Source: JADJPF01 sp964492845 (GTDB lineage Bacteria; Acidobacteriota; Blastocatellia; Chloracidobacteriales; JADJPF01). From it: a stretch of 64,000 bases of DNA. The translations under genes were made by a program, and so were the position numbers. Position 1 is the first letter of the stretch; every line of letters starts with the position of its first letter. Below the pieces are notes generated by a model. That model did no database searches. It was not told the origin of the DNA and saw nothing but the letters and a program-made list of their open reading frames with translations. The stretch spans positions 62,001 through 126,000 of the forward strand of contig CAZBMZ010000005.1 in assembly GCA_964492845.1 (NCBI GenBank), written 5' to 3'. This document shows positions 51,843 to 60,551 of this stretch, in pieces.

Positions 51843-51968
51843 TTAAATTACATTTATAGAATTACTTAATTGATCGGCAATAGCATTATAAGCAATCCAA
51901 ATGGTGCTGGCTGCTAGCAATGCTCTTAGTAGATTAATTGTTTCTTCTGTAATAAAGCTTTTAAGCAT
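51843..51968 (-). CDS. possible 41-residue hydrophobic peptide
   Basis: A short frame encoding MLKSFITEETINLLRALLAA, then STIWIAYNAIADQLSNSINV, with one hydrophobic segment. It ends five bases from the hydrolase stop, on the opposite strand. It lacks a ribosome site, so the call is tentative; base composition is richer in G and C than the surrounding gap, which is the main reason to list it. Confidence 0.25.
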   Translation of the reverse strand: MLKSFITEETINLLRALLAASTIWIAYNAIADQLSNSINVI

Positions 51969-52326
51969 AGGGAAATTACAGATAAGCTAAAATTTAGACT
52001 TTACAAATCTTAGCTTATCTTTTAACAACAAAAAAGTAATTTTGGGAATTAATTATAGAATAAATAAATTAGATAAAATTAGTAATAATGCTAGCAAAAT
52101 TAAAGCAAATATCAAAATAATAAATTACTATTTACATATTTATATAATACAAAATACATATAATAAAAATAAGTAAAAATAAATAGATAAAATTTAGTAA
52201 CTTATATAGAAATATCAAAAGAAAATATTATACAAATAAGCTCTTAGCTTAGAAATAAAGGTATTTTGAAAAAGTAGGCTTAGTTTCTATATTTTTGCAA
52301 AACTTTCCAAATAAGTGGTAAGAAAA

Positions 52327-52356
52327 TTGGCTTAAAATATCTAAAAATAGTATAAT
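52327..52356 (+). promoter_or_regulatory. candidate promoter for the secreted Arg-rich protein
   Basis: TTGGCT and a perfect TATAAT with an 18-base spacer, ending about 85 bases before the chosen start. It would give a leader of about 80 bases. Confidence 0.45.
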
Positions 52357-52441
52357 TTAAGTGAAGAATAGAAATAGAAGATTTCTTAGAATTTCTCTAA
52401 TTCCTAATAGTCGTAATGTACCTTTTAGAAAGGAGGCTATT

Positions 52442-52807
52442 ATGAGAAATCTAAATTTTGGAAAATGGCAATTATTAAGAAATAAAATTGTAGGAATTAT
52501 TGTTACACTAGGACTTATTCTTATCACCTTAACAAGCTTTGTTCCAAATATTGAAGCTCAAAGAGACAGGGATAGAGATGATAGAGATAGACCTAGATAT
52601 GAACATCAAGACCGTGATTATGCTAGAAGGGAGTATAGAAGGGGTCAACGCGATGGGTTTGAGAGAGGTAGAGAAGATGCCCGTGAACGTAGACGTTTTG
52701 ATCCTCAAGACTCAAGGCGTTTTAGAGAAGGTAGCAGGCCATATAAAGAAGGATTTATGGACGGTTATCGGGAAGGTTACCGATCCCATCATCCTAGAAG
52801 GTTCTAG
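52442..52807 (+). CDS. small secreted or membrane-tethered Arg/Asp-rich protein
   Basis: A 121-residue protein with an N-terminal signal or anchor segment (IVGIIVTLGLILITLTSFVP, then NIEAQ) and a highly charged body: repeated Arg-Asp pairs, then GQRDGFERGREDARERRR and EGFMDGYREGYRSHHP. The Y/F-x-x-G-x-x-x-G spacing recalls low-complexity exported proteins seen in Acidobacteria. An AGGAGG ribosome site five bases before the ATG is strong; a GTG 27 codons earlier is rejected because it lacks one. A terminator follows. No enzymatic motif; function unknown. Confidence 0.75.
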   Translation: MRNLNFGKWQLLRNKIVGIIVTLGLILITLTSFVPNIEAQRDRDRDDRDRPRYEHQDRDYARREYRRGQRDGFERGREDARERRRFDPQDSRRFREGSRPYKEGFMDGYREGYRSHHPRRF

Positions 52808-52852
52808 TTAATAGTTTTCTTATGATGTTGCTAAAATTTTCTTAAGTTAATT

Positions 52853-52885
52853 AGGGGGACAGGATTAATTCCTGCCCCCTTTAAA
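52853..52885 (+). terminator. hairpin after the Arg-rich protein gene
   Basis: AGGGGG pairs with CCCCCT and CAGGA with TCCTG, with one bulged A and a 5-base loop, then TTTAAAG. It starts about 45 bases after the stop. The T-run is short, so it is a moderately supported terminator. Confidence 0.6.
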
Positions 52886-52951
52886 GTTTGCCCTAACAAG
52901 TAAAAATCTATATCTTTATCTTTTGCAAAATAAAAAATTAAGGGGTATTTT

Positions 52952-53740
52952 GTGACAAAAGCGGCAAATAAAGTAGTTTTAATTACAGGCGCATCTAGCG
53001 GTATTGGACTAGCAACAGCAAGGGTTTTTGCACAAGCTGGGGCTAAAGTTATGTTAACAGCTAGACGAGAAGATAAATTAATAAAGGCTTGTGAAGAAAT
53101 TTGTTCTAAAGGCGGACAAGCTGCCTATTTTGTTGCTGATGTTGCTAATGAATCTAATGTTAAAAGCCTAGTGGAACATACTATTAAATTACATAATAGA
53201 ATCGATGTTTTAGTAAATAATGCTGGTTATGGGCATTTTCTTCCACTTAGCCAAACTAGTAGCGAAGATATGGAAAAAATCATGGAGGTTAATTTTTTAG
53301 GTACTTTTTATGCTACTCAAGCTGTGCTTCCAATTATGCAGAAACAACGGTCAGGTTTAATAATAATGGTTTCTTCTGTTGCTGCTAAAAGAGTCTTTCG
53401 TACTTCTGGAGGAGCTTATAATACTAGTAAATATGCTATGCAAGGTTTTGCTGAAGCTTTAAGATTAGAGTTACTTGCTAGCCCAATCAAAGTTTCTATA
53501 GTTTGTCCTGTCGTTACTACAACAGAATTTTTTGATTTAGCAGAAACTCAAACAGGTAAAAAAGCTACTTTAACTGGGCCAGTACAATCAGCCGAACAGG
53601 TAGCAGAAGCAATTTTATCGCTAATGGATAATCCAAAGGCTGAAATAGTTATGTTAAAATCTGCAAAGCTGCTTCTAGCAATAAATGCTTTATTTCCTGG
53701 ACTAGTAGATCAGTTTTTACATCGTTTTATGAATAAATAA
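52952..53740 (+). CDS. short-chain dehydrogenase/reductase
   Basis: A 262-residue SDR oxidoreductase. LITGASSGIGLATARVFAQA is the nucleotide-binding segment, LVNNAGYGHF the stabilising NAG motif, MVSSVAAKRV holds the catalytic Ser, and YNTSKYAMQG the Tyr-Lys pair. After the active site, SIVCPVVTTTEFFD is typical of classical SDRs. The start is GTG with AAGGGG upstream. No signal peptide; a C-terminal hydrophobic segment (LLLAINALFPGLVDQFL) may contact the membrane. The substrate is not readable. It is a single gene upstream of infC. Confidence 0.9.
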   Translation: MTKAANKVVLITGASSGIGLATARVFAQAGAKVMLTARREDKLIKACEEICSKGGQAAYFVADVANESNVKSLVEHTIKLHNRIDVLVNNAGYGHFLPLSQTSSEDMEKIMEVNFLGTFYATQAVLPIMQKQRSGLIIMVSSVAAKRVFRTSGGAYNTSKYAMQGFAEALRLELLASPIKVSIVCPVVTTTEFFDLAETQTGKKATLTGPVQSAEQVAEAILSLMDNPKAEIVMLKSAKLLLAINALFPGLVDQFLHRFMNK

Positions 53741-53955
53741 AGGGGCAATACATAATTGCACTAAGCAGATATTACTAGGTAAATTATTGTAAGTCTTGAT
53801 TTTTATCATTAAATATAATCTTAAACTAGGCGATTGTGCTAATAACAATAATTTGCTATTATTACGCTGAATATTGCTTTTCAGGCCCATTTTATATGTA
53901 AACAATCCCAAATTTTATTAAGAAAGTTATTTGTTTATGAGGACAAATTAACTAT

Positions 53956-53991
53956 TTTGGTAAGCCAATTTCAAAGTTGAAATTTGGTAAG
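53956..53991 (+). promoter_or_regulatory. structured infC leader element
   Basis: A stem of CCAA/TTGG and TTTC/GAAA with a single bulged T (53965-53987) is framed by two copies of TTTGGTAAG (53956-53964 and 53983-53991). It lies 34 bases before the infC start, inside a 284-base gap, and could contribute to translational control. Confidence 0.35.
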
Positions 53992-54024
53992 ACTTAAATC
54001 AATAACAAACTATGGAGGTGAACA

Positions 54025-54582
54025 ATTAGCACTAATAATTTTCAAAAACGTCCTATTCGTACACAGGAAAAAACCCCACTGGTACGTATTAATCAACATA
54101 TTCGCGTTCGAGAAGTTCGGGTAATTGATGATGATGGAGCGCAGTTAGGTATTATGTCCCCGCAACAAGCCTTAGATATTGCAAAAGAAAAAGGTTTGGA
54201 TCTAGTTGAAGTTGCTCCACAAGCTCAACCACCTGTATGTCGTATAATCAACTATGGTAAGTGGCAATATGAACAAAAGAAAAAAGCTCATGCTGCCAAG
54301 CAAAAACAAACTACAGTTACAGTTAAAGAAATAAAGTTTCGTCCTGCTACCGATGATCACGACTATGAATTTAAGAAAAATAACGCAGTTAGAATGCTTC
54401 AAGATGGTGATAAAGTGAAAGCTAGTGTGCGCTTTCGTGGTCGTGAAATTACTCATCGAGAGTTGGGTCAACAATTATTAGAGCGTTTAGAAATAGACCT
54501 TAGTCAATATGGAGCTATCGAAGTACGACCTAAGATGGAAGGTATGGTAATGTTTAGCATTTTTAGTCCTAAACGTAACTAA
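54025..54582 (+). CDS. infC: translation initiation factor IF-3 with an ATT start
   Basis: IF-3 binds the 30S subunit and checks the initiator tRNA and start codon. The first ATG in frame (54154) would remove the conserved N-terminal domain. Upstream the frame is open, and the residues RINQHIRVREVRVIDDDGAQ are the normal IF-3 start. The first codon with a ribosome site is ATT at 54025, preceded by GGAGGT at five bases. This gives 185 residues. Rare AUU/AUA-type starts are the known basis of IF-3 autoregulation. The C-terminal domain (KEIKFRPATDDHDYEFKKNN) is intact. The usual partners rpmI and rplT do not follow. Confidence 0.93.
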   Translation: MSTNNFQKRPIRTQEKTPLVRINQHIRVREVRVIDDDGAQLGIMSPQQALDIAKEKGLDLVEVAPQAQPPVCRIINYGKWQYEQKKKAHAAKQKQTTVTVKEIKFRPATDDHDYEFKKNNAVRMLQDGDKVKASVRFRGREITHRELGQQLLERLEIDLSQYGAIEVRPKMEGMVMFSIFSPKRN

Positions 54583-54598
54583 TATTTAAGCTAGTTAG

Positions 54599-54624
54599 AG
54601 AGAGCCTTAAAAGTAAGGCTCTCT
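54599..54624 (+). terminator. hairpin after infC
   Basis: A perfect 10-bp stem, AGAGAGCCTT with AAGGCTCTCT, and a 6-base loop, 16 bases after the infC stop. A run of T residues is not immediate but appears about 20 bases later. It separates infC from the SUMF gene. Confidence 0.65.
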
Positions 54625-54689
54625 TATGATAAATTAGTTTTGCTTTTTTTCTATAAAAATAAATTTTAATAGGAGTGTGGCTCAATCGT

Positions 54690-56192
54690 ATGTCTTCACC
54701 ATTAATTAAAATTTCTGATGAAAGTTGGTCGCTCGTTTGTCTATGCTGTAGTTGTGCGCAAGAGGTAAGAGATTTAATTAAAATGTCTATAGGGCCTGCT
54801 TTTGTTGAATATAACCACCGTTTTACTTGTCCTAATTGTCAAACTTATAATCAAATTATGCTTAGTAGGGATATGTTTGATAATGCTCAAGTAATGGTTT
54901 TTCAAGCCCCACCACCTGCACCAGGTGGACAAAATGCCCCGCCTTTTGATCCAAATGAGTTTTCTCAATATTCAGAAAATACTGAGGCTCCAGCAAAATC
55001 GCCTTTTTCCTTTGATTTTGATGCAGCAGCAGCTAACACTTCTAATAGCTCTGAACCTACTACAGAATCTAGTAGTCCTACGGAAACCTATAAACCTAGT
55101 ATGCCTTCTTTTGAAGCAGCTACAGAAAATAAACCTGCTGCTGTTACACCACCATCAAGGCCAGGAATTACTCCACCACCACCAGCTAGAAAGCCTGATA
55201 ACGCGCCTGATAACACTAGTTTAGATGATATATTTGGCAAAAAAGGGAAAAAAGGGAAAGGTAATAAAGGAGATGTTGCACCTGCGGCTGAAGGTACAAT
55301 CAAAATTCTTGGTAAAGATATCCCACTTAATAATCAAACTAAATTAGCTGCTGGTGGCGGGGCATTAGTAATAGTTGTAGTTTTATACTTTTTTGTTTTT
55401 AGTGGCTCACCACCACCTCAAACAGCCACCGGCACACCTATCCCTAGTCCATCAACTAGCGCAACTCCCAAAGGTGGAAAAACAGCTAGTCCAACGCCTG
55501 TTATTCCAGATCTGCCAAAATATCCTGTTGTAGAAGCAAAAATGATAGAAATTCCAGCAGGTGAATATACTATTGGAAGCGGTCAAGGAACGGAGAAAGA
55601 AAAACCAGAGCATAAAGTAGAAGTAAAAGCATTTTTAATAGATAACCGAGAAGTAACAAAAGAGGACTATGCAAAATTTGTTAAAGAGGCAAAGTATAAA
55701 GCTCCTACTACTTGGAATAATGGTAATTACTTAGGCAATGGACAAGAACCTATCACAGATGTAACTTTAGAAGATGCAAAAGCTTATGCAAAATGGGCTG
55801 GAAAACGCTTGCCTACAGAAATTGAATGGGAAGTTGCTGCCGCAGGTAAAGACCATACAACCTATCCTTGGGGAAATGATTGGGATGTGACAAAAGCTAA
55901 CACTAAGGAAGCAACACAAGACGGGCCAAAACCTGCTGGTGCCTTTATGAAAGGCGTTAACCCGCTTGGTTTATATGATATGGCTGGCAATGTTTGGGAA
56001 TGGACAGACTCCGTTCCACAACCTTATCCTAATTCTCCTTTTAAGATTGATGATGCTCAAAGTTATAGAGTGATTCGCGGAGGTGCATACAAGGAAGGAA
56101 AAGCAGTAGCTACAACATTTGCACGTAATTGGATTGACCCTTCTCGCTCAGATGGTTCTTTAGGTTTTCGCTGTGCTAAGGATAAAGAATAG
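54690..56192 (+). CDS. zinc-ribbon, single-pass protein with SUMF1/FGE-sulfatase-like domain
   Basis: About 500 residues. Near the N terminus, CLCCSC and CPNC form a zinc-binding pair. A long Pro/Ser/Thr/Gln-rich disordered linker follows; a membrane helix lies at about residues 228-245 (GGALVIVVVLYFFVFSG). The C-terminal domain (about 280-500) is the SUMF/formylglycine-generating fold: IPAGEYTIGSG, DNREVTKEDYAKF, KRLPTEIEWEVAA, YPWGNDW, NVWEWTDS, VIRGGAY, GFRCA. The two catalytic cysteines of true FGE are absent from the segment after GGAY. A GTG 5 codons upstream overlaps the AGGAG site, so the ATG is preferred despite its long spacing. Function unknown. Confidence 0.87.
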   Translation: MSSPLIKISDESWSLVCLCCSCAQEVRDLIKMSIGPAFVEYNHRFTCPNCQTYNQIMLSRDMFDNAQVMVFQAPPPAPGGQNAPPFDPNEFSQYSENTEAPAKSPFSFDFDAAAANTSNSSEPTTESSSPTETYKPSMPSFEAATENKPAAVTPPSRPGITPPPPARKPDNAPDNTSLDDIFGKKGKKGKGNKGDVAPAAEGTIKILGKDIPLNNQTKLAAGGGALVIVVVLYFFVFSGSPPPQTATGTPIPSPSTSATPKGGKTASPTPVIPDLPKYPVVEAKMIEIPAGEYTIGSGQGTEKEKPEHKVEVKAFLIDNREVTKEDYAKFVKEAKYKAPTTWNNGNYLGNGQEPITDVTLEDAKAYAKWAGKRLPTEIEWEVAAAGKDHTTYPWGNDWDVTKANTKEATQDGPKPAGAFMKGVNPLGLYDMAGNVWEWTDSVPQPYPNSPFKIDDAQSYRVIRGGAYKEGKAVATTFARNWIDPSRSDGSLGFRCAKDKE

Positions 56193-56336
56193 TTTTACAT
56201 GTCAGCTTTAATTAAAAGCCTCAAAAATATCAAACCGTTCAGTGATCTCTCGCTGGGCTGATTAGTTTATAAGATAAATTTGATCTGATATGATTAGCCT
56301 GCCCGGTTGTCCAAGTACAAAAGTAGGATAGAAAGA

Positions 56337-57374
56337 ATGCCTAATGACCAGATTACTAGCTTAAAAACAGAGCTTTTTGCACTTAACACTGTAGACAGAT
56401 TAAAACATTATTTTGAATTTGAAGAAAAAAATCCTGTTATTGAGAAAATAATAAAACTAGCTGGAGATGCTTCAACTCGGCAATATTTCCGCGTTTTTTA
56501 TAAGGGTTCTAGTTTTATTGCTGCCCTTTATCCAGAAAGTTTTAATGCCTTGACACACTCATTTTGTGATGTAACAAAGCTTTTTTTAACTGCTCAACTT
56601 CCTGTACCTAAAATAATTTCTGTTTCTGCTGAGTATGGCTTAATGCTTATGGAAGATCTTGGAGACGAGCGTTTACAGGATTGGCTAGTAAGTGCTAACC
56701 CAACAGAGCAAAAGAGAGCCTACCAAGAAGCAATTGAGCTAATATTAGCTATCCAAAATGCTACTGAACTTGCTATAAAAGAAAATTCTATCTCCTCACA
56801 ACTAGCTTTTGATGAAACTAAATTGGCTTGGGAACTAGACTTTTTCTATAAACATTTTTTTCATAGTTACTTACAGGTAGAGTTATCTAATGATAAAGAA
56901 ATGTCCTTAAAATCAGAGTTAAATGAGATTGCTAGAGAATTAGCCAAGCGTCCAAGGGTGCTTTGTCATAGGGATTTCCATTCTCGCAATCTAATGTTTT
57001 ATCAAGATGGTCAATATATTATTGACCATCAAGATGCAAGAATGGGCCCAGCTACTTATGATTTAGCCTCATTACTAAGGGATCCTTATGTAGAGCTAAA
57101 CGAAGAATTAATCCAAGAACTCTACAACTTTTTTATTGATAAAAAGCTGTCTTCAGGTGCTAGTGCAGATTGGGCAGAAGAAATCAAATTAGAATTTGAG
57201 CTAATGACAGTGCAAAGAATTGTTAAAGCTATAGGAACTTATGCTTATCAAACAGCAGTAGCAAAAAATATGGTCTATCAACCTTATATTCCAAAAGCAA
57301 TAGAAACTGTTTTGGCTGCGGCTAATCGCCTGGGACGTTTTACAAATTTATGTGATTTATTAACAAAATATTAA
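56337..57374 (+). CDS. aminoglycoside-phosphotransferase-fold kinase, AmgK-like
   Basis: About 345 residues; the opening ATG at 56337 has AGGA upstream, while an earlier TTG is unlikely. GDASTRQYFRV near residue 45 is the nucleotide-loop start, MEDLGDERLQDWL the hinge, CHRDFHSRNLMF the catalytic Asp loop, and IIDHQDARMGPATYDLASLL the metal-binding Asp. The last pattern closely resembles AmgK, the anomeric N-acetylmuramate/N-acetylglucosamine kinase of cell-wall recycling. No MurU nucleotidyltransferase is next to it. It lies 33 bases before asnS. Confidence 0.83.
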   Translation: MPNDQITSLKTELFALNTVDRLKHYFEFEEKNPVIEKIIKLAGDASTRQYFRVFYKGSSFIAALYPESFNALTHSFCDVTKLFLTAQLPVPKIISVSAEYGLMLMEDLGDERLQDWLVSANPTEQKRAYQEAIELILAIQNATELAIKENSISSQLAFDETKLAWELDFFYKHFFHSYLQVELSNDKEMSLKSELNEIARELAKRPRVLCHRDFHSRNLMFYQDGQYIIDHQDARMGPATYDLASLLRDPYVELNEELIQELYNFFIDKKLSSGASADWAEEIKLEFELMTVQRIVKAIGTYAYQTAVAKNMVYQPYIPKAIETVLAAANRLGRFTNLCDLLTKY

Positions 57375-57407
57375 ACAAACTAATAAATATTGATTGAGGT
57401 AAAATCC

Positions 57408-58706
57408 GTGAAAGATCAAGTTTATATTTCTGATGTAGCTAAATATGTTGGACAAGAAATTACAATTAAAGGCTGGTTATATAATATTAGGTCAAGTGGA
57501 AAACTAATGTTTCCGCAAATTCGTGACGGTTCGGGACTTATCCAGGGGGTAGTTTTTAAGAAAAATGTCTCCGAAGGAGTTTGGCAAGCTTGTAAAGAGC
57601 TAACCCAAGAATCAGCCATAATTGTTAAAGGTCAGCCTCGTGCTGATGAACGCGCTCCGGGCGGCTATGAACTAGATGTTAATGATGTCCAAGTAGTTCA
57701 ATTAGCTGGAGAATATCCCATTACTCCTAAAGAGCATGGAGTAGAGTTTTTAATGGATCATCGCCATTTATGGCTTCGTTCACGTCGTCAACACGCTATC
57801 TTAAAAGTGCGGGCTGAAATCATTCGTGCAGTACGTGACTTTTTTGATGATCGAGATTTTACCCTTTGTGACACGCCAATTTTTACCCCAGCAGCTTGTG
57901 AAGGCACAACTACTTTATTTGAATGTAATTATTTTGATGATGAAAAAGCTTATCTTACCCAATCAGGCCAACTTTATAATGAAGCAACAGCAATGGCATT
58001 TGGGAAAGTGTATTGTTTTGGGCCTACATTCCGAGCAGAAAAGTCTAAAACACGTCGTCACTTAACGGAATTTTGGATGGTTGAGCCAGAAATAGCTTAT
58101 GCAACTTTAGATGATGTAATGAATCTAGCAGAAGAATTTCTAACTTCCATTGTTGGACGAGTTTTAGATAAACGACGTGAAGAATTAAAAATTTTGGAAA
58201 GAGATATTTCTAAACTTGAAGCTATTGCACCTCCTTTTCCACGTCTTCAGTATGATGATGCAGCCAAAATGCTAAAAGAGGGCGGACTAGCTTTTGAATA
58301 TGGTAGCGATCTTGGCGCGCCAGATGAAACATTTTTATCAGAAAAATATGATAAACCGCTTATGGTGCATCGCTATCCTGCACAGGTAAAAGCTTTTTAT
58401 ATGGAGCCAGATGCTGATAGAGAAGACCTTTCATTAAGCGTTGATATACTTGCGCCTGAAGGTTATGGTGAAATTATTGGCGGTGGTCAACGTATGACTT
58501 CACTAGAAAAATTACGTCAGCGCATTGCAGAGCATGAGTTGCCAGAGTCCGCTTTTGATTGGTATTTAGACCTTCGTAAATATGGAAGCGTCCCACATTC
58601 AGGTTTTGGTATGGGAATAGAGCGTTGTGTAACTTGGATTTGTGGAATTGAACATGTTAGAGAAACAATTCCATTCCCTAGAATGCTTTACAGACTTAAA
58701 CCATAG
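57408..58706 (+). CDS. asnS: asparaginyl-tRNA synthetase
   Basis: Charges tRNA-Asn; class IIb synthetase, about 432 residues. An OB-fold anticodon domain (GWLYNIRSSGKLMFPQIRDG) is followed by the catalytic core, with TPIFTPAACEGTTTLFE, YLTQSGQLYNEATAMAF, GPTFRAEKSKTRRHLTEFWM (motif 2) and FGMGIERCVTWICG (motif 3). The start is the GTG at 57408 with GAGG eight bases upstream; an earlier TTG at 57390 precedes that site and is rejected. A long inverted repeat follows the stop in the convergent gap. The fit to AsnRS, rather than AspRS, rests on the overall motif 1 and 2 sequences. Confidence 0.95.
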   Translation: MKDQVYISDVAKYVGQEITIKGWLYNIRSSGKLMFPQIRDGSGLIQGVVFKKNVSEGVWQACKELTQESAIIVKGQPRADERAPGGYELDVNDVQVVQLAGEYPITPKEHGVEFLMDHRHLWLRSRRQHAILKVRAEIIRAVRDFFDDRDFTLCDTPIFTPAACEGTTTLFECNYFDDEKAYLTQSGQLYNEATAMAFGKVYCFGPTFRAEKSKTRRHLTEFWMVEPEIAYATLDDVMNLAEEFLTSIVGRVLDKRREELKILERDISKLEAIAPPFPRLQYDDAAKMLKEGGLAFEYGSDLGAPDETFLSEKYDKPLMVHRYPAQVKAFYMEPDADREDLSLSVDILAPEGYGEIIGGGQRMTSLEKLRQRIAEHELPESAFDWYLDLRKYGSVPHSGFGMGIERCVTWICGIEHVRETIPFPRMLYRLKP

Positions 58707-58757
58707 TATTATATATAGTGTAAATTAAATAGGTTGATATTTTTATCTTAAACTCCA

Positions 58758-58810
58758 AACGGGACAAAAGAGTCTTTATTTTATTATTAAAACTTTATGC
58801 ATGTCCCGTT
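58758..58810. terminator. inverted repeat between convergent asnS and XPB helicase genes
   Basis: AACGGGACA (58758-58766) and TGTCCCGTT (58802-58810) are perfect 9-bp complements separated by 35 A/T-rich bases. This may be a bidirectional terminator, but the large loop weakens the case. Confidence 0.35.
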
Positions 58811-58834
58811 AGAGCTTAAGATCTTACGTATTAT

Positions 58835-60517
58835 TTACTCAACAATCTTAATCTGATAACTATAACCTTGTTCAGTTAAAAAAAGCTGTCGGTGACGGGC
58901 AAAATCTTCTTCACAAGTTCGTAGAGAAACAAGGGTATAGAATCTAGCATGTCGTCCATCTGCTTTTGGTCTTAGTATTCTTCCTAGTCTTTGGGCTTCT
59001 TCTTGGCGGGAACCATACTTTCCTGATATTTGTATTAAAACATCTGCGTCAGGTAGGTCTAAAGCAAAATTACCTACACGAGACAGGATAAGCCCTTTTA
59101 ATTCTCCTCTACGAAAGGCTTGATAAAGATCTTCGCGCTCAGATTGTGGTGTTTTTCCTGTTACTAGCGGCAGTTGTATTTCTTTTGCTAAAGCTTCAAG
59201 TTGAGAAATAAATTCTCCTATTATCAAAATTTTAGTATTTTGTTGTTTTGTTTCAGAAGAAATCAAATCTTTTACTAGCTGCATTTTACGAGGGTTTTCT
59301 GCTGCAATTCGGAATTGTTGACGACGTTGGGCTAAAGCATAATCCATTTGTTGTTGTTTATCTTGGGAGATTCGGATTTCTGAACAACTAGCTGTAGCTA
59401 TAAATCCTGATTCTTCTAGCTCTCGCCAAGGGACATCATAGCGTTTGGGGCCAATCAGAGCAAAAACATCTCCTTCTTTTCCATCTTCTCTAATAAGTGT
59501 AGCTGTAAGTCCAAGCCTTCTACGTGCTTGCAATTCTGCTGTAATGCGAAAGACTGGTGCAGGCAATAAATGTACTTCATCATAAATAATTAATCCCCAA
59601 GAACGGTTTTGAAATAAAGAAAAATGAGGGAAGTCATCATTGCGGCTTGGTCTATAGGTTAGAATTTGGTAGGTTGCTAAAGTTATTTGCCCTGTTTTTT
59701 TGCTCTCGCCACTATATTCAGCAATCATATCAGCAGAAATATCTGTTTTATCAAGAAGTTCTCTTTTCCATTGATGAATAGATGTTTGACTAGTTGTTAA
59801 TACTAAAGTGCTTTCTTGAACAGCAGTCATAGCAATCATTCCAACAATAGTTTTACCTGCTCCACAAGGCAAAACTATTACCCCACTTCCACCTTTGACA
59901 CTTCCTGCTTGGTAAAAAGCCTTGGCTGCTTCTTTTTGATAATCACGAATAATAAATTCTAAGCCTGAGTTTGTTAACTGACGTAGTTTAATGGACATAC
60001 TCTCGCCACTAGTATAACCAGCTATGTCTTCTGCTGGATAACCTGCACCAAGCAAAGCTTGTTTAAGTACACCTCTAAATGCTGTATTAATTTGAAATGA
60101 TGTTTCTGATAATTTTGTACCTAAAAAAGGAGCTATTTTTTCATCCCTGCTTAAAAGCTGTGTTAGAGGGTTATCTAGGATTTCTAGGACAAGATTTCCA
60201 TTAGTGCCTCGCTTAAGTATTGTAAGACCATAACGTTTTCCAAGTAGCCTAATTTCTTGTATTACAGATTCAGGTACAGGAAACTTAGAATGGGTATGTA
60301 GTGCTTCTACTATATTATCAATAGGAAGCCCTGCTGCGCGGGCATTCCAAATACTTAAAGGTGTAACTCGGTAAGTATGAATATGTTCAGGGCTTTTTAT
60401 CAACTCAGCAAATGGTGCAATAGCTTCACGGGCTTTATCTGCTTTAGGTGAATAGACTTCTAGCAATATGGAAAGGTCGCTTTGAACTATCAAAGCATTT
60501 TCAGGCACGTAAGACAA
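58835..60517 (-). CDS. XPB/ERCC3-like DNA helicase
   Basis: About 560 residues; a superfamily 2 helicase of the XPB type, which unwinds DNA in repair in archaea and eukaryotes and also occurs in many bacteria. VIVLPCGAGKTIVGM is Walker A, YDEVHLLPAP the DEVH box, RRRLGLTATLIRED motif III, and EAQRLGRILRPKAD motif VI. An N-terminal domain of about 170 residues precedes the helicase core. The start is TTG at 60517, with GGGAGG at eight bases; a TTG seven codons upstream has no such spacing. It directly follows its large partner gene, separated by 34 bases. Confidence 0.9.
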   Translation of the reverse strand: MSYVPENALIVQSDLSILLEVYSPKADKAREAIAPFAELIKSPEHIHTYRVTPLSIWNARAAGLPIDNIVEALHTHSKFPVPESVIQEIRLLGKRYGLTILKRGTNGNLVLEILDNPLTQLLSRDEKIAPFLGTKLSETSFQINTAFRGVLKQALLGAGYPAEDIAGYTSGESMSIKLRQLTNSGLEFIIRDYQKEAAKAFYQAGSVKGGSGVIVLPCGAGKTIVGMIAMTAVQESTLVLTTSQTSIHQWKRELLDKTDISADMIAEYSGESKKTGQITLATYQILTYRPSRNDDFPHFSLFQNRSWGLIIYDEVHLLPAPVFRITAELQARRRLGLTATLIREDGKEGDVFALIGPKRYDVPWRELEESGFIATASCSEIRISQDKQQQMDYALAQRRQQFRIAAENPRKMQLVKDLISSETKQQNTKILIIGEFISQLEALAKEIQLPLVTGKTPQSEREDLYQAFRRGELKGLILSRVGNFALDLPDADVLIQISGKYGSRQEEAQRLGRILRPKADGRHARFYTLVSLRTCEEDFARHRQLFLTEQGYSYQIKIVE

Positions 60518-60551
60518 AAATATTTCCTCCCTGTGCAAAATTCCTAAGTAT

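Larger units (their letters stand above)
51838..52441. other. AT-rich gap of about 600 bases
   Basis: Mostly A/T low-complexity sequence. It holds a possible 41-residue minus-strand gene (51843-51968) and a promoter for the secreted Arg-rich protein at 52327-52356. Nothing else recognisable; no DnaA-box cluster or tandem iterons were noticed. Confidence 0.5.

Noticed and set aside
52010..52326. Possible replication origin in a long AT-rich stretch
   Set aside because: No DnaA-box cluster, iterons or dnaA/dnaN gene were found nearby.
52539..52811. 90-residue frame overlapping the Arg-rich secreted protein
   Set aside because: It lies in another frame of a strongly supported gene with a signal peptide and ideal ribosome site.
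54154..54582. infC starting at ATG with 142 residues
   Set aside because: It would lack the conserved IF-3 N-terminal domain, which is encoded upstream in the same frame after an excellent ribosome site.
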